DNA from: Pycnopodia helianthoides
Taxonomy: Eukaryota > Echinodermata > Asteroidea > Forcipulatida > Asteriidae
DNA length: 64,000 nt
Reading direction: 5' to 3'
Assembly (NCBI GenBank): GCA_032158295.1
Contig: CM063258.1
Coordinates: forward strand, 8,264,583-8,328,582
This document shows positions 11,485 through 23,838 of the stretch, piece by piece. Below the pieces are notes generated by a model. That model was not told the DNA's origin. It worked only from the letters and a program-made list of their open reading frames with translations, and made no database searches. Every line of letters begins with the position of its first letter. The first letter of the stretch is position 1. The position numbers were made by a program, and so were the translations under genes.

Positions 11485-12205
11485 GGCCAATCCTCTCCGT
11501 ATCCTTGGCCCCAGCACCACTGCAGACCAATTCTTTCGCCCTATGATGTTTTTAATCTGCAAAGATCTAGATCGTGAAACTTACCGATCGAATGCCAATG
11601 TGCTCGTAGATAGCCGGACTGCTGGAATTTCTTTGAAAAACATCACACTTTTTGGGTGAAAATTAAATTATTTTCGAGAGTGAACTTTTAAAACGACTAA
11701 TTTACTCGCAGCATCTGCGAGTAAATTAGTCTGGTACCAACTCAATCGTAGCAATTGATTGTATCGTTTTTCTAATGCTTTTGAGGGAGCCAGACAAAAC
11801 CTAGTTTTCGAACCCAAACATTTTGATCCCGTCGTACAGTAACGCAGAAAAGCACTTTTTTAAACGTAATTATGAGAACGTGTGTACTACTCACTACTTA
11901 GTACTAGACCCAGTAACTGGGGCGCTGTACTCCTTTTTTTAAAAACTACGTACTACGACAGATGAAGTCAAAATTTTTGGGTCTTACTCACTACTACTTC
12001 AAAATAAGCAAGTTGTCAGGATCGTTGAGACAATTCTAACTCTCGAAAATCATTTGATTTTCACCAATTTTCAAGAATTTTTAACAGTCCGGCTATCTGC
12101 AAGTACATAAGCATTCAATCGGTAAGTTTCGCGATCTAGATCTCTGCAGATAAAAAACATCATAGGGCGAAAGAATAGGTCGCAGTGGTGCTGGAGCCCC
12201 ATGGG
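11485..12205. mobile_element. Inverted-repeat element with arms of about 170 bp
   Basis: Left arm words (CACCACTGCAGACCAATTCT, CGCCCTATGATGTTTTTAATC, GATCTAGATCGTGAAACTTAC, ATAGCCGGACTG) return in inverse order and orientation at 12080-12200 (CAGTCCGGCTAT, GTAAGTTTCGCGATCTAGATC, AACATCATAGGGCG, GCAGTGGTGCTGG). The spacer is about 400 bp. No coding capacity. Confidence 0.7.
11695..11731. other. Perfect 16-bp hairpin
   Basis: GACTAATTTACTCGCA is followed by a 5-base loop and its exact inverse TGCGAGTAAATTAGTC. It sits in the spacer of the inverted-repeat element. Arms are too short for a standard microRNA precursor. Confidence 0.7.
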
Positions 12206-13174
12206 CCATGGACTCATGCCTGGAGGTAGTTTGACCATGGGAGGTAGAATTATACTATATATAACTAGCAATGAAGAGAACCATGAACGATTTCGGCAAA
12301 TTTTCCAATTGAGCTTTGCAACGAAGTGGTGACGTGGCCTTGACAAGGAATGTGGATCCAGGTCTCCCAGCCAGGAGTGTTTTGTTGACCTCCAACAAAT
12401 TCCAGAATCCAACTCCAAAAAACAAGTTTTAAAAAATACAAAATTACAATCAGAAATATGTAATTTTAGCTCATGACTGTAGCCTTTTTTAAAACACATG
12501 TTGTACATGTACTTGTAGAGGCCTGTCTTACCTTCTTCACTTCAGTCCTTGTTCTTTGTAAAGTTTTTACGTTGCTACACAAAAAGTGTCGCCTTCCTTC
12601 CTTCCTTGGCAATCTTGTTTCACAAAGTACCGAAGAACAGAACTACATTATACACTACGGTACTAACAAATAATATACTTTTTATGGACATAAACAGAGA
12701 GGCCGCCCTCTTGGTCGATGTGTTTTGGTTTTGTGCAGTCATAAAAAATGCACGGTTGTTTTTGTCATGCCACCTGTCGGGGGGGGGGGGCGGCACCTGT
12801 GATGTCTTACAAAACCATCAAACACTGAACAGTCGTAGATTTTACCTTCCATTAGTTAAACTACAGATGGCGCTGTTTGCTAACTGGGTCCTACTAAATA
12901 CCGTCAACGCACCGTCAACACGCTCGGTACCGTCAACACGCCGTCAACACCTCCAATATACATTTTAAATCGACAAAAGAGGCATAGAACTGTGAAGTAT
13001 GGGCTAAAAAAGAATGTACATTGGTTTAAGGTAACATTTCTTTTATGAGAATTGGGTTTATTAGCCGTTGGCCGACATCTTGCCTTCTCACGTAGCTTGA
13101 ACCATACCATTACGCCAAAGGGGCGATAAAACTACACAATACACCAATGGAGGGCGGCCGTTACGTGTGAATGT
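12206..13174. other. No gene; short CCGTCAAC repeats at 12900-12955
   Basis: Five CCGTCAAC-type words occur between 12901 and 12952, along with a G-run at 12780. Nothing else recognised. Confidence 0.4.
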
Positions 13175-13328
13175 AGACTACTTCGCAAATTAATACTCGG
13201 TACGCGTGCGTTAGCCGTGGAATGAGATGCATGCTGGTCTAGGTAACGACAAAATTTGTCACTAGCTAGACCAGCATGCACCTCATTCCACGGCTAACGC
13301 ATGCGCACTGAGTATTTGCGAAGTAGTC
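13175..13328. mobile_element. Short hairpin MITE with arms of about 65 bp
   Basis: The left arm GACTACTTCGCAAA...GCATGCTGGTCT and the right arm AGACCAGCATGC...GCGAAGTAGTC are about 90% complementary around a 27-base loop. Weaker pairing continues outward (GGAGGGCGG with CGCCCTC), so the true element may reach about 13149-13362. Confidence 0.8.
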
Positions 13329-13693
13329 TATGGCATGACAAACGGCGCAAGGCGCCCTCTGTTGGCATGATAGTTGCATGCACACCCATACATGAATAGT
13401 ACAGTCCAAGCACCAAGTCCAATAGCATGCAATTCTAGCTACTAGACCTTAGTCAGTCGTTGTTTTCATGTAAGTGACGTCACGTAGCAATTCAATCGTG
13501 ACCTGGCCTTTTCAGATTCTCGACACGCGGGCTTTTCAAAAACATTTTGTTTTTTAAGTTAGTAAAATTAACAGTAACTATTTGTATGTTATCTTTGATC
13601 AGCTAGTAGATTTAGAAGGCGTGTGTGGATGAAGTTTGCACGCTCACAGAAACCGAACAGTATTTGGCAAAACATTGACAGTACTTGCCTTGA

Positions 13694-14197
13694 AGGGTGC
13701 ACCCCACCAAATAGGGGAAAACAGAGCGTCGAGCTCATTAATTTTTGGTAGGCCCTCAAATTATTCTATATTAGACAGATTTGAGAGTCCCCACCAGAAA
13801 GTGTTGCAGAGTAAAAATGTTGCCCAATTGTGACCTGGGGGTTGTTGTCTTCCAACTTGAGGTATTTTGGATGACATAGGCCCTGAAATAAATGGTCCTA
13901 TTTGCCGAGAGGTGTAGGGACATTTTTCAAGATTGATGCTCGGACGTTTTGAAAATTACTCCTGTGTAGGGGGTGTTTTTTTTTTTTACTTGGAGGGAGA
14001 ATAACTCGACGGGCCCAGGGACTCCCCATATAAAATTGAGCAGAGATTAAAAGTTCAAGAGTCAATTAATAATTTTCCCTTTACTGTGAGAATTCTAGAG
14101 CTGTGAGACTTCTAAGTATTTTTCGTGTAATTTTGAATATTTAGCATTTGCACTGTATGCTATGGGAGATTATCCGATTATTTGGTGGGGTGCACCC
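13694..14197 (+). mobile_element. Non-autonomous transposon with GGGTGCACCCC termini, copy 1
   Basis: Terminal inverted repeats GGGTGCACCCCACCAAAT and ATTTGGTGGGGTGCACCC bound a 504-bp element with no coding frame. The same element in reverse orientation occupies 59979-60456 in the deacetylase gene. Shared internal words include GGGACATTTTTCAAGATTGA and GGGCCCAGGGACTCCCCATA. Confidence 0.8.
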
Positions 14198-14261
14198 TGT
14201 ACTGACCAGACAATATTTTGACAAAAATGGTCGGCAGGTATGGACAGTATTATTGACATAA

Positions 14262-16592
14262 GTTAACGAACGTATAGGCTGTAAATGGACTGCATTTGGA
14301 AAGACCAGAGTACTTGGCATGAAGTTATCGAATCATTTTATCAAGCACTTGACTTGGCTACGTCCCTTGCTCCATAGTACTACAAGTCTATTCTGGGATC
14401 AACACTCTCTGCTATGATAACCTTAAAATCACAAATTATTTCAAGTAAATTTAATGTGAAAAGTGAAACTGTAAAACGTGACACGTAGAGAGAGACAATG
14501 TTACTTTTATAATATTTTTTGAAAATTTCAAACGAGAGAAACTCAACATAATTCTGAGATGCGTGTTATTTGCATAGTACAGGTTTAAAACTACGAAATA
14601 AACATTGTGTTGATGTAGGGGGCCTAGAAAGTGCAAATGTAAAGATAATGAAGTGTTAAGAATCCCGTCCTTAAATCCCCAAAATAAAGACAGCTTCCAA
14701 AAAAATATAGTTGTAAACGACAAACTGAGATGAACAGATATAACTGAACGACGTCAAACCAATTTGCAGAAAGCAAATTAAGGCTCAGTAAACAATGTGA
14801 CGTCTCGGAAAACAGGACGTTTCATCCCCAAACCGTTTCATCCCAATAGTTTCGGCGACCGTTTTATCCCAAAGCACTTTCATCCCAGTACCATTTCATC
14901 CCAGTGCCATATCATCCCAATTGAAATTCAATACACTATCTTGGTTGAATAAACTGTTGTGGGTAGGTAGCACCGGGACGGGGATGGGAACGGCAGGGCG
15001 TGGGTGCCGTATTATAGGCCTTGGAAAACCGGGAACTTTTCGACGACTATGCGGTAAACCCTTGTGGGTTGGTGGGACAGGAACGACAAGGCGCGGCGTA
15101 GGTAACCGGTCACTTCGGCACCTTGCAAACTCGGCACCCACAAACTCGGCACCTTGCAAACTCGGCACCACAAACTCGGCACCTTGCAAACTCGGCACCC
15201 ACAAACTCGGCACATGCACAAATACAAACTCGGCACCCTGTCGAAAACGGCACCTAGCAAACTCGGCACATGCACAAACTCGGCACATGCACAAAATACA
15301 GTTTCTGCCGATTGTATATAAGCAAACTACGAAATAAAAGTTTTCTTTTTGCAGGACAAGTTGAATACAAAAACGAATGGTCAAAATGCATAAGGTACGG
15401 TGTTCCATTAAAAAAAATGCGACGGAAACAAAAATGCGACGGGAAAAAAAAGCGACGGGGAAAAAAATGCGACGGTAAAAAAATTCGGACTAAAGATGGC
15501 ATGGAACACCATATAATAAGGGCCTGAAAAATGTATACAATATTTATAAACATAAGGGCCTACACGTTTATTCCCATTTTATTTTATTTATTTTTTATTA
15601 ATTTGTGTTGCTTATTCATTTTTATCATATTTAATACGATATTAAGGGACACGTCTCTAAATTGTTTTTTTAGTTGTCTTTGTCCTTTTCTGGAACCTTG
15701 CATTTTTATGTTTATTTAATTCATGTTAACTTGATATCATCACGTCAGATTGTGCGTGATTTTTTGTGTCTAAATTCAAGCGGCGAAACTATAGGGTAAT
15801 ATTTTAGGGGCACTTCTGGCCCCATCCCCACAAATTTCACGTGACATTTCACGTTTGCACATTGTAAATCGAAGTATTGAGAAAGGATCGACACATCCCT
15901 CATTTTTATTGTGCTAGTACATTTAAGTTGACCATACTTTTGGTGCCGAGTTTGTTAGTCAAAAATAGGCCGGTGCCGAGTTTGTATGGTGCCGACATCT
16001 TGGTGCCGAGTGGGTGCCGAGTTTGCAAAGTGCCCAGTTTGTAAGGTGCCGAGTTTGTGGGTGCCGAGTTTGCGAGGTGCCGAAGTGTCCGGTGTATAGG
16101 CCTTGAAAAACCGGGAACTTTATCTCGTGCCTGACCGCGTGTCTATTTTCAAATCGATCTGAGACGCTATAATAAATTCCCGTATAAATTAAACATGCAG
16201 CAGGAAGTAGTACATCACTTTGCTAAATGACTATTTGAATATTGTATGTAACTGAGCAACCAAGGCATTTTTAGAAGGAAAAAGGTATCCGTATAAACTT
16301 TCTTGTGATGACTTGAATAAAATTTATGAAAAAACATTTTCATGAAAAGATGTCTTACTATGACTCCACCATATACTCTCGGTGTGTTTAAGCAAATTAA
16401 TAGAACAAGTTATTGATAAAAGATGTATTGCAAAAGATAAAATGAAGAACAAGTAAAAGCTTGCTAGGCCTACATCTTTTGGAAATGTCAGCCAAAATGC
16501 ACAGAGATTATAAGACTTATTACAGGTACATCCACCTACAGCAACTTGCAACGAAAACTCTGATTCATGGGTGTCCGCCCGATAGTCCGAAA
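14262..16592 (+). repeat. Duplicated block C (pair of 49753-51245)
   Basis: It shares with block D the words GTTAACGAACGTATAGGCTG, GGCCTAGAAAGTGCAAATG, a run of CATCCCA-rich sequence at 14815-14910, and CCTACAGCAACTTGCAACG near 16530. It is not coding; internal frames are open in both copies only because the copies are similar. Block C carries the insertion 15104-16094, which D lacks, and lacks the TTAA element present in D. It ends at CCGATAGTCCGAAAGTCCG, fused to the 441-bp satellite. Confidence 0.8.
15104..16094. mobile_element. Foldback-like insertion with ends built of CTCGGCACC repeats
   Basis: The left end (CCGGTCACTTCGGCACC, then about ten ACTCGGCACC-type words to 15290) is mirrored on the right (15940-16094: GGTGCCGAGTTTG words ending GGTGCCGAAGTGTCCGG). 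The AT-rich centre has AAAATGCGACGG repeats near 15410-15480. Block D shows the unoccupied site near 50660. No coding frame. Confidence 0.8.
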
Positions 16593-19500
16593 GTCCGTGA
16601 ACTAAGCATGCTAGAGAGACAAAATTTGCACCATAATCTACCTTGGATAGTCACTCGTCCGAAAACCCGACTTTTGTGGTCCCTTTTCTGGCGTCTCCAG
16701 ACCGAAAATCACAGGCGAGCGGGGGTACTACAAAGTCCTTGCGAAAGCCCGCCAACTTGAATTCTTGGACTCCGAGCTGCAACACAAGGTAAGCACGTTA
16801 AAATCACCCCCACATCAATGCCCGATTTTTTCAAGCTTACACCCTTGGATAGCCCCACACGAGGGCTCTCTTCAGGTCCAAACGCCGTGGCTGAATGAAT
16901 TTTGTAAGCGACGCCAGTGGCTAAGATAGTAGGCCTACCCCACGCCAAAACCGAAAAGTGCCGGGGCCTCAAGACGGCGCGCCACCTCGAGCCAAAGTAA
17001 TGGCAAGAAACAAGTTTAGTTGGGGGAGACCCTAACTCATGAACTAAGCATGCTAGAGAGACAAAATTTACACCATAATCTACCTTGGATAGTCACTCGT
17101 CCGAAAACCCGACTTTTGTGGTCCCTTTTCTGGCGTCTCCAGGCCGGAAAACACAGGCGAGCGGGGTACTACAAAGTCCTCGCGAAAGCCCGCCAACTTG
17201 AATTCTTGGACTCCGAGCTGCAACACAAGGTAAGCACGTTAAAATCACCCCCACATCAATGCCCGATTTTTTCAAGCTTACACCCTTGGATAGCCCCACA
17301 CGAGGGCTCTCTTCAGGTCCAAACGCTGTGACCGAATGAATTTTGTAAGCGATGCCAGTGGCTAAGATAGTAGCCCTACCCCACGCCAAAACCGAAAGTG
17401 CCGGGACCTCAAGACGGCGCGCCACCTCGAGCCGAAGTAATGACAAGAAATAAGTTTAGTTGGGGGAGACCCTAACTAATGAACTAAGCATGCTACAGAG
17501 ACAAAATTTGCACCATAATCTACCTTGGATAGTCACTCGTCCGAAAACCCGACTGTTTGTGGTCCCTTTTCACTTTTGTGGTCCCTTTTCTGGCGTCTCC
17601 AGGCCGGAAATCACAGGCGAGCGGGGGTACTACAAAGTCCTCGCGAAAGCACGCCAACTTGAATTCTTGGACTCCGAGCTGCAACACAAGGTAAGCACGT
17701 TAAAATCACCCCCACATCAATGCCCGATTTTTTCAAGCTTACACCCTTGGATAGCCCCACACGAGGGCTCTCTTCAGGTCCAAACGCCGTGGCTAAACGA
17801 ATTTTGTAAGCGACGCCAGTGGCTAAGATAGTAGGCCTACCCCACGCCAAAATCGAAAAGTGCCGGGGCCTCAAGACGGTGCGCCACCTCGAGCCGAAGT
17901 AATGGCAAGAAATAAGTTGAGTTGGGGGAGACCCTAACTCATGAACTAAGCATGCTAGAGAGACAAAATTTGCACCATAATCTACCTTGGATAGTCACTC
18001 GTCAAAAAACCCGACTTTTGTGGTCCCTTTTCTGGCATCTCCAGACCGGAAATCACAGGCGAGCGGGGGTACTACAAAGTCCTCGGGAAAGCTTGCCAAC
18101 TTGAATTCTCGGACTCCGAGCTGCAACACAAGGTAAGCACGTTAAAATCACCCCCACATCAATGCCCTATTTTTTCAAGCTTACACCCTTGGATAGCCCC
18201 ACATGAGGGCTCTCTTCAGGTCCAAACGCCCTGGCTGAACGAATTTTGTAAGCGATGCCATCGGCTAAGATAGTAGGCCTACCCCACGCCAAAATCGAAA
18301 AGTGCCGGGGCCTCAAGACGGCGCGCCACCTCTGGCCGAAGTAATGGCAAAAAATAAGTTTAGTTGGGGGAGACCCTAACTCATGAACTAAGCATGCTAG
18401 AGAGACAAAATTTGCACCAAAATCTACCTTGGATAGTCACTCGTCCGAAAACCCGACTTTTGTGGTCCCGGTCTGGCATCTCCAGACCGGAAATTACAGG
18501 CGAGCGGGGGTACTACAAAGTCCTCGGGAAAGCTTGCCAACTTGAATTCTTGGACTCCGAGCTGCAACACAAGGTAAGCACGTTAAAATCACCCCCACAT
18601 CAATGCCCAATTTTTTCAAGCTTACACCCTTGGATAGCCCCACATGAGGGCTCTCTTCAGGTCCAAACGCCCTGGCTGAACGAATTTTGTAAGCGACGCC
18701 AGTGGCTAAGATAGTAGGCCTACTCCACGCCAAAATTGAAAAGTGCCGGTGCCTCAAGACGGCACGCCACCTCGTGCCGAAGTAATGGCAAAAAATAAGT
18801 TTAGTTGGGGGAGACCCTAACTCATGAACTAAGCATGCTAGATAGACAAAATTTGCACCAAAATCTACCTTGGATAGTCACTCGTCCGAAAACCCGACTT
18901 TTGTGGTCCCTTTTCTGGCATCTCCAGACCGGAAATCACAGGCGAGCGGGGTACTACAAAGTCCTCGGGAAAGCCCGCCAACTTGAATTCTTGGACTCCG
19001 AGCTGCAACAGAAGGTAAGCACGTTAAAATCACCCCCACATCAATGCCCGATTTTTTCAAGCTTACACCCTTGGATAGCCCCACATGAGGGCCCTCTTCC
19101 GGTCCAAACGCCCTGGCTGAACGAATTTTGTAAGCGACGCCAGTAGCTAAGATAGTAGGCCTACCCCACGCCAAAATCGAAAAGTGCCGGGGCCTCAAGA
19201 CGGCGCGCCACCTTGTGCCCAAGTAATGGCAGGAAATAAGTTTAGTTGGGGGAGACCCTAACTCATGAACTAAGCATGCTAGAGAGACAAAATTTGCAAA
19301 ATAATCTACCTTGGATAGTCACTCGTCCGAAAACCCGACTTTTGTGGTCCCTTTTCTGGCATCTCCAGACCGGAAATTACTGGCGAGTGGGGGTACTACA
19401 AAGTCCTCGCGAAAGCCCGCCAACTTGAATTCTTGGACTCCGAGCTGCAACACAAGGTAAGCACGTTAAAATCACCCCCACATCAATGCCCGATTTTTTC

Positions 19501-22396
19501 AAGCTTACACCCTTGGGCTCTCTTCAGGTACAAACGCTGTGGCTGAACGAATTTTGTAAGCGACGCCAGTGGCTAAGATATTAGGCCTACCCCACGCCAA
19601 AATCAAAAAGTGCCGGGGCCTCAAGACGGCACCACACCTTGTGCCCAAGTAATGGCAGGAAATAAGTTTAGTTGGGGGAGACCCTAACTCATGAACTAAG
19701 CATGCTAGAGAGACAAAATTTGCAAAATAATCTACCTTGGATAGTCACTCGTCCGAAAACCCGACTTTTGTGGTCCCTTTTCTGGCATCTCCAGACCGGA
19801 AATTACTGGCGAGTGGGGGTACTACAAAGTCCTCGCGAAAGCCCGCCAACTTGAATTCTTGGACTCCGAGCTGCAACACAAGGTAAGCACGTTAAAATCA
19901 CCCCCACATCAATGCCCGATTTTTTCAAGCTTACACCCTTGGGCTCTCTTCAGGTACAAACGCTGTGGCTGAACGAATTTTGTAAGCGACGCCAGTGGCT
20001 AAGATATTAGGCCTACCCCACGCCAAAATCAAAAAGTGCCGGGGCCTCAAGACGGCACCACACCTCGTGCCGAAGTAATGGCAAGAAATAAGTTGAGTTG
20101 GGGGAGACCCTAACTCATGAACTAAGCATGCTAGAGAGACAAAATATGCACCATAATCTACCTTGGATAGTCACTCGTCCGAAAACCCGACTTTTGTGGT
20201 CCCTTTTCTGGCATCTCCAGACCGGAAATCACAGGCGAGCGGGGGTACTACAAAGTCCTCGCGAAAGCACGCCAACTTGAATTCTTGGACTCCGAGCTGC
20301 AACACAAGGTAAGCACGTTAAAATCACCCCCACATCAATGCCCGATTTTTTCAAGCTTACACCCTTGGATAGCCCCACACGAGGGCTCTCTTCAGGTCCA
20401 AACGCCATGGCTGAACGAATTTTGTAAGTGATGCCAGTGGCTAAGATAGTAGGCCTACCCCACGCCAAAATCGAAAAGTGCCGGGGCCTCAAGACGGCGT
20501 GCCACCTCGTGCCGAAGTAATGGCAAGAAATAAGTTTAGTTGGGGGAGACCCTAACTCATGAACTAAGCATGCTAGAGAGACAAAATTTGCAAAAAAATC
20601 TACCTTGGATAGTCACTCGTCCGAAAATCCGACTTTTGTGGTCCCTTTTCTGGCATCTCCAGACCGGAAATCACAGGCGAGTGGGGGTACTTCAAAGTCC
20701 TCGCGAAAGCTTGCCAACTTGAATTCTTGGACTCCGAGCTGCAACACAAGGTAAGCATGTTAAAATCACCCCCACATCAACGCCCGATTTTTTCAAGCTT
20801 ACACCCTTGGATAGCCCCACACGAGGGCTCTCTTCAGGTCCAAACGCAGTGGCTGAACAAATTTTGTAAGCGTCGCCAGTGGCTAAGATAGTAGGCCTAC
20901 CCCACGCCAAAATCAAAAAGTGCCGGGGCCTCAAAACGGCGCGCCACACGAGGGCTCTCTTCAGGTCCAAACGCCGTGGCTGAACGAATTTTGTAAGTGA
21001 CGCCAGTGGCTAAGATAGTAGGCCTACCCCACGCCAAAATAAAAAAGTGCCGGGGCCTCAAGACGGCGCGCCACCTCGTGCCGAAGTAATGGCAAGAAAT
21101 AAGTTTAGTTGGGGGAGACCCTAACTCATGAACTAAGCATGCTAGAGAGACAAAATTTGCACCATAATCTAACTTAGATAGTCACTCGTCCGAAAACCCG
21201 ACTTTTGTGGTCCCTTTTCTGGCATCTCCAGACCGGAAATCACAGGCGAGCGGGGGTACTACAAAGTCCTCGCGAAAGCTTGCCAACTTAAATTCTTTGA
21301 CTCCGAGCTGCAACACAAGGTAAGGACGTTAAAATCACCCCCACATCAACGTCCAATTTTTTCAAGCTGACACCCTTGGATAGCCCCACACGAGGGCTCT
21401 CTTCAGGTCCAAACACCGTGGCTTAACGAATTTTGTAAGCGACGCCAGTGGCTAAGATAGTAGGCCTACCCGACGCCAAAATCAAATAGCGCCAGGGCCT
21501 CGAGACGGCGCGCCACCTCGTGCTGAAGTAATGGCAAGAAATAAGTTTGAGTTGGGGGAGACCCTAACTCATGAACTAAGCATGCTAGAGAGACAAAATT
21601 TGCACCATAATCTACCTTGGAAAGTCACTCGTCTGAAAATCCGACTTTTGTGGTCCCTTTTCTGGCATCTCCAGACCGGAAATCACAGGCGAGCGGGGTA
21701 CTACAAAGTCCTCGCGAAAGCCTGCCAACTTGAATTCTTGGACTCGGAGCTGCAACACAAGGTAAGCACGTTAAAAATCACCCCTAAATCAATGCCCGAT
21801 TTTTTCAAGCTTACACCCTTGGATAGCCCCACACGAGGGCTCTCTTCAGGACCAAACGCCCTGGCTGAACGAATTTTGTAAGCGACGCCAGTGGCTAAGA
21901 TAGTAGGCCTTCCCCACGTCAAAATAAAAAAGTGCCGGGGCCTCGAGACGGCGCGCCACCTCGTGCCGAAGTAATGGCAAGAAATAAGTTTAGTTGGGGG
22001 AGACCCTAACTCATGAACTAAGCATGCTACAGAGACAAAATTTGCACCATAATCTACCTTGGATAGTCACTCGTCCGAAAATTCGACTTTTGTGGTCCCT
22101 TTTCTGGCATCTCCAGACCGGAAATCACAGGCGAGCGGGGGTACTACAAAGTCCTCGAGACAGCCTGCCAACTTGAAGAGAGACAAAATTTGCACCATAA
22201 TCTACCTTGGATAGTCACTCGTCCGAAAATCCGACTTTTTTGGTCCCTTGTCTGGCATCTCCAGACCAGAAATCACAGGCAAGCGGGGGTACTACAAAGT
22301 CCTCGCGAAAGCTTGCCAACCTGAATTCTTGGACTCCGAGCTGCAACACAAGGTTAGCACGTTAAAATCACCCCCACATCAATGCCCGAGTTTTTC

Positions 22397-23215
22397 TAGT
22401 TGCGATAATCGTAACCCTCCATCCTCCCGACGGTCGGAGACCGGAGGGTTACGAGTCATGCAGTGCAAAAAAGTTGCGAAACTGCAATTTCGACTACTTT
22501 GGTCAGACTAGTCACCAGATTTGCCCAATTTTTACCACTTTCAAAAAACATGACACACATTCTAAAAACATGGATGTGATCATCAATGTGTCATGAATCC
22601 ATTCGTATTACTCATTACATCATTGAGAAAATATTTTAAGAAAAAAAGACAAAAACTTACCAGAGACTGAGCGAAAATCTCACGAAGGGTAAACATTCTC
22701 AGGTCCGGTTTTCGAACTCGCGATTCGTGACCTAGCAACATCTCGACCAATCAGCGTAAGCGGACTCGTCGTTGAGCGCATTTTGTTGAGTTGCACAATC
22801 ACAGGATATTGATGAGAAAAAATTTAGAGATTGAGCGCGCATTCTGGATTGCTGTTCCTGCAATTAATCAGCGCAAACTGCAGATAGCGCAAATCCGTTT
22901 CATACATTAACTGCGTGCACGCACAGTCGCACACAGACGATCGCCACGCCTACACAACGGTTTGGTTTACGCTGATTGGTTGATTTTTCAACGATGTTTA
23001 GAGTGTTATGAATGGATTCATTACACATTGAAGATCAAATCCATGTTCTTAGAATGTTCCATGTTTTTTGAAAGTGGTAAAAATTGGGCAAATCTGGTGA
23101 CTAGTCTGACAAAAACAGTCGAAATTTTTATTTCGCCACTTTTTTGCACTGCATGACTCGTAACCCTCCGGTCTCCGACCGTCGGGAGGATGGAGGGTTA
23201 CGATTATCGCAACTA
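22397..23215. mobile_element. Non-autonomous DNA transposon, long TIRs, inside the satellite
   Basis: The ends are TAGTTGCGATAATCGTAACC and its exact inverse. The inverted repeats extend about 215 bp (to about 22612, and from about 22998), with some mismatches. Flanks GAGTTTTTC (22388-22396) and GATTTTTTC (23216-23224) look like a 9-bp target duplication with one mismatch; the uninterrupted monomer reads CCCGATTTTTTCAAGC. Long TIRs and a 9-bp duplication suggest a Mutator-like (MULE) derivative. No transposase is present. Confidence 0.85.
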
Positions 23216-23531
23216 GATTTTTTCAAGCTTACACCCTTGGATAGCCCCACACGAGGGCTCTCTTCATGTCCAAACGCCGTGGCTGAACGAATTTTGTAAG
23301 CGACGCCAGTGGCTAAGATAGTAGGCCTTCCCAACGTCAAAATAAAAAAGTGCCGGGGCCTCGAGACGGCGCGCCACCTCGTGCCGAAGTAATGGCAAGA
23401 AATAAGTTTAGTTGGGGGAGACCCTAACTCATGAACTAAGCATGCTACGAGACAAAATTTGCACCATAATCTACCTTGGATAGTCACTCGTCCGAAAATT
23501 CGACTTTTGTGGTCCCTTTTCTGTCCCTTTT

Positions 23532-23574
23532 CTCCGACCGTCGGGAGGATGGAGGGTTACGATTATCGCAACTA
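23532..23574. mobile_element. Solo right terminus of the 22397-23215 transposon
   Basis: CTCCGACCGTCGGGAGG...ATCGCAACTA, the last 43 bp of the element, sits in the next monomer at the same site (before GATTTTTTCAAGC). The rest of the element, and part of the monomer, is deleted. Confidence 0.85.
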
Positions 23575-23838
23575 GATTTTTTCAAGCTTACACCCTTGGA
23601 TAGCCCCACACGAGGGCTCTCTTCATGTCCAAACGCCGTGGCTGAACGAATTTTGTAAGCGACGCCAGTAGCTAACATAGTAGGCCTACCCCACGCCAAA
23701 ATCAAAAAGTGACGGGGCCTCAAGAAGGCGCGCCACCTCGTGCCGAGTAATTGCAAGAAATAAGTTTAGTTGGGGGGGGGGGGACCCTAACCCATGAACT
23801 AAGCATGCTAGAGAGACAAAATTTGCACCATAATCTAG

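Larger units (their letters stand above)
16594..23838 (+). repeat. Satellite array, about 15 monomers of roughly 441 bp
   Basis: The marker CTAAGCATGCTAGAGAGACA recurs at about 16605, 17043, 17483, 17945, 18387, 18828, 19269, 19695, 20121, 20563, 21132, 21574, 22017, 23438 and 23800. Most monomers are above 90% identical. Variants: a 16-bp deletion in two adjacent 426-bp monomers (19246-20097), a partial unit at about 20943-21060, a second partial at 22177-22400, and a transposon insertion at 22397-23215. Many monomers are open for 60-120 codons on both strands, which is a by-product of the repeat. Diverged single monomers occur at 27691-27965 and 40081-40810. Confidence 0.95.

Noticed and set aside
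16594..23838. Some thirty overlapping frames of 60-120 codons on both strands of the 441-bp satellite
   Set aside because: They repeat with the monomer, are open on both strands, shift with single-base indels and match no domain I know. Only the splice-signal arrangement was kept, as a finding.
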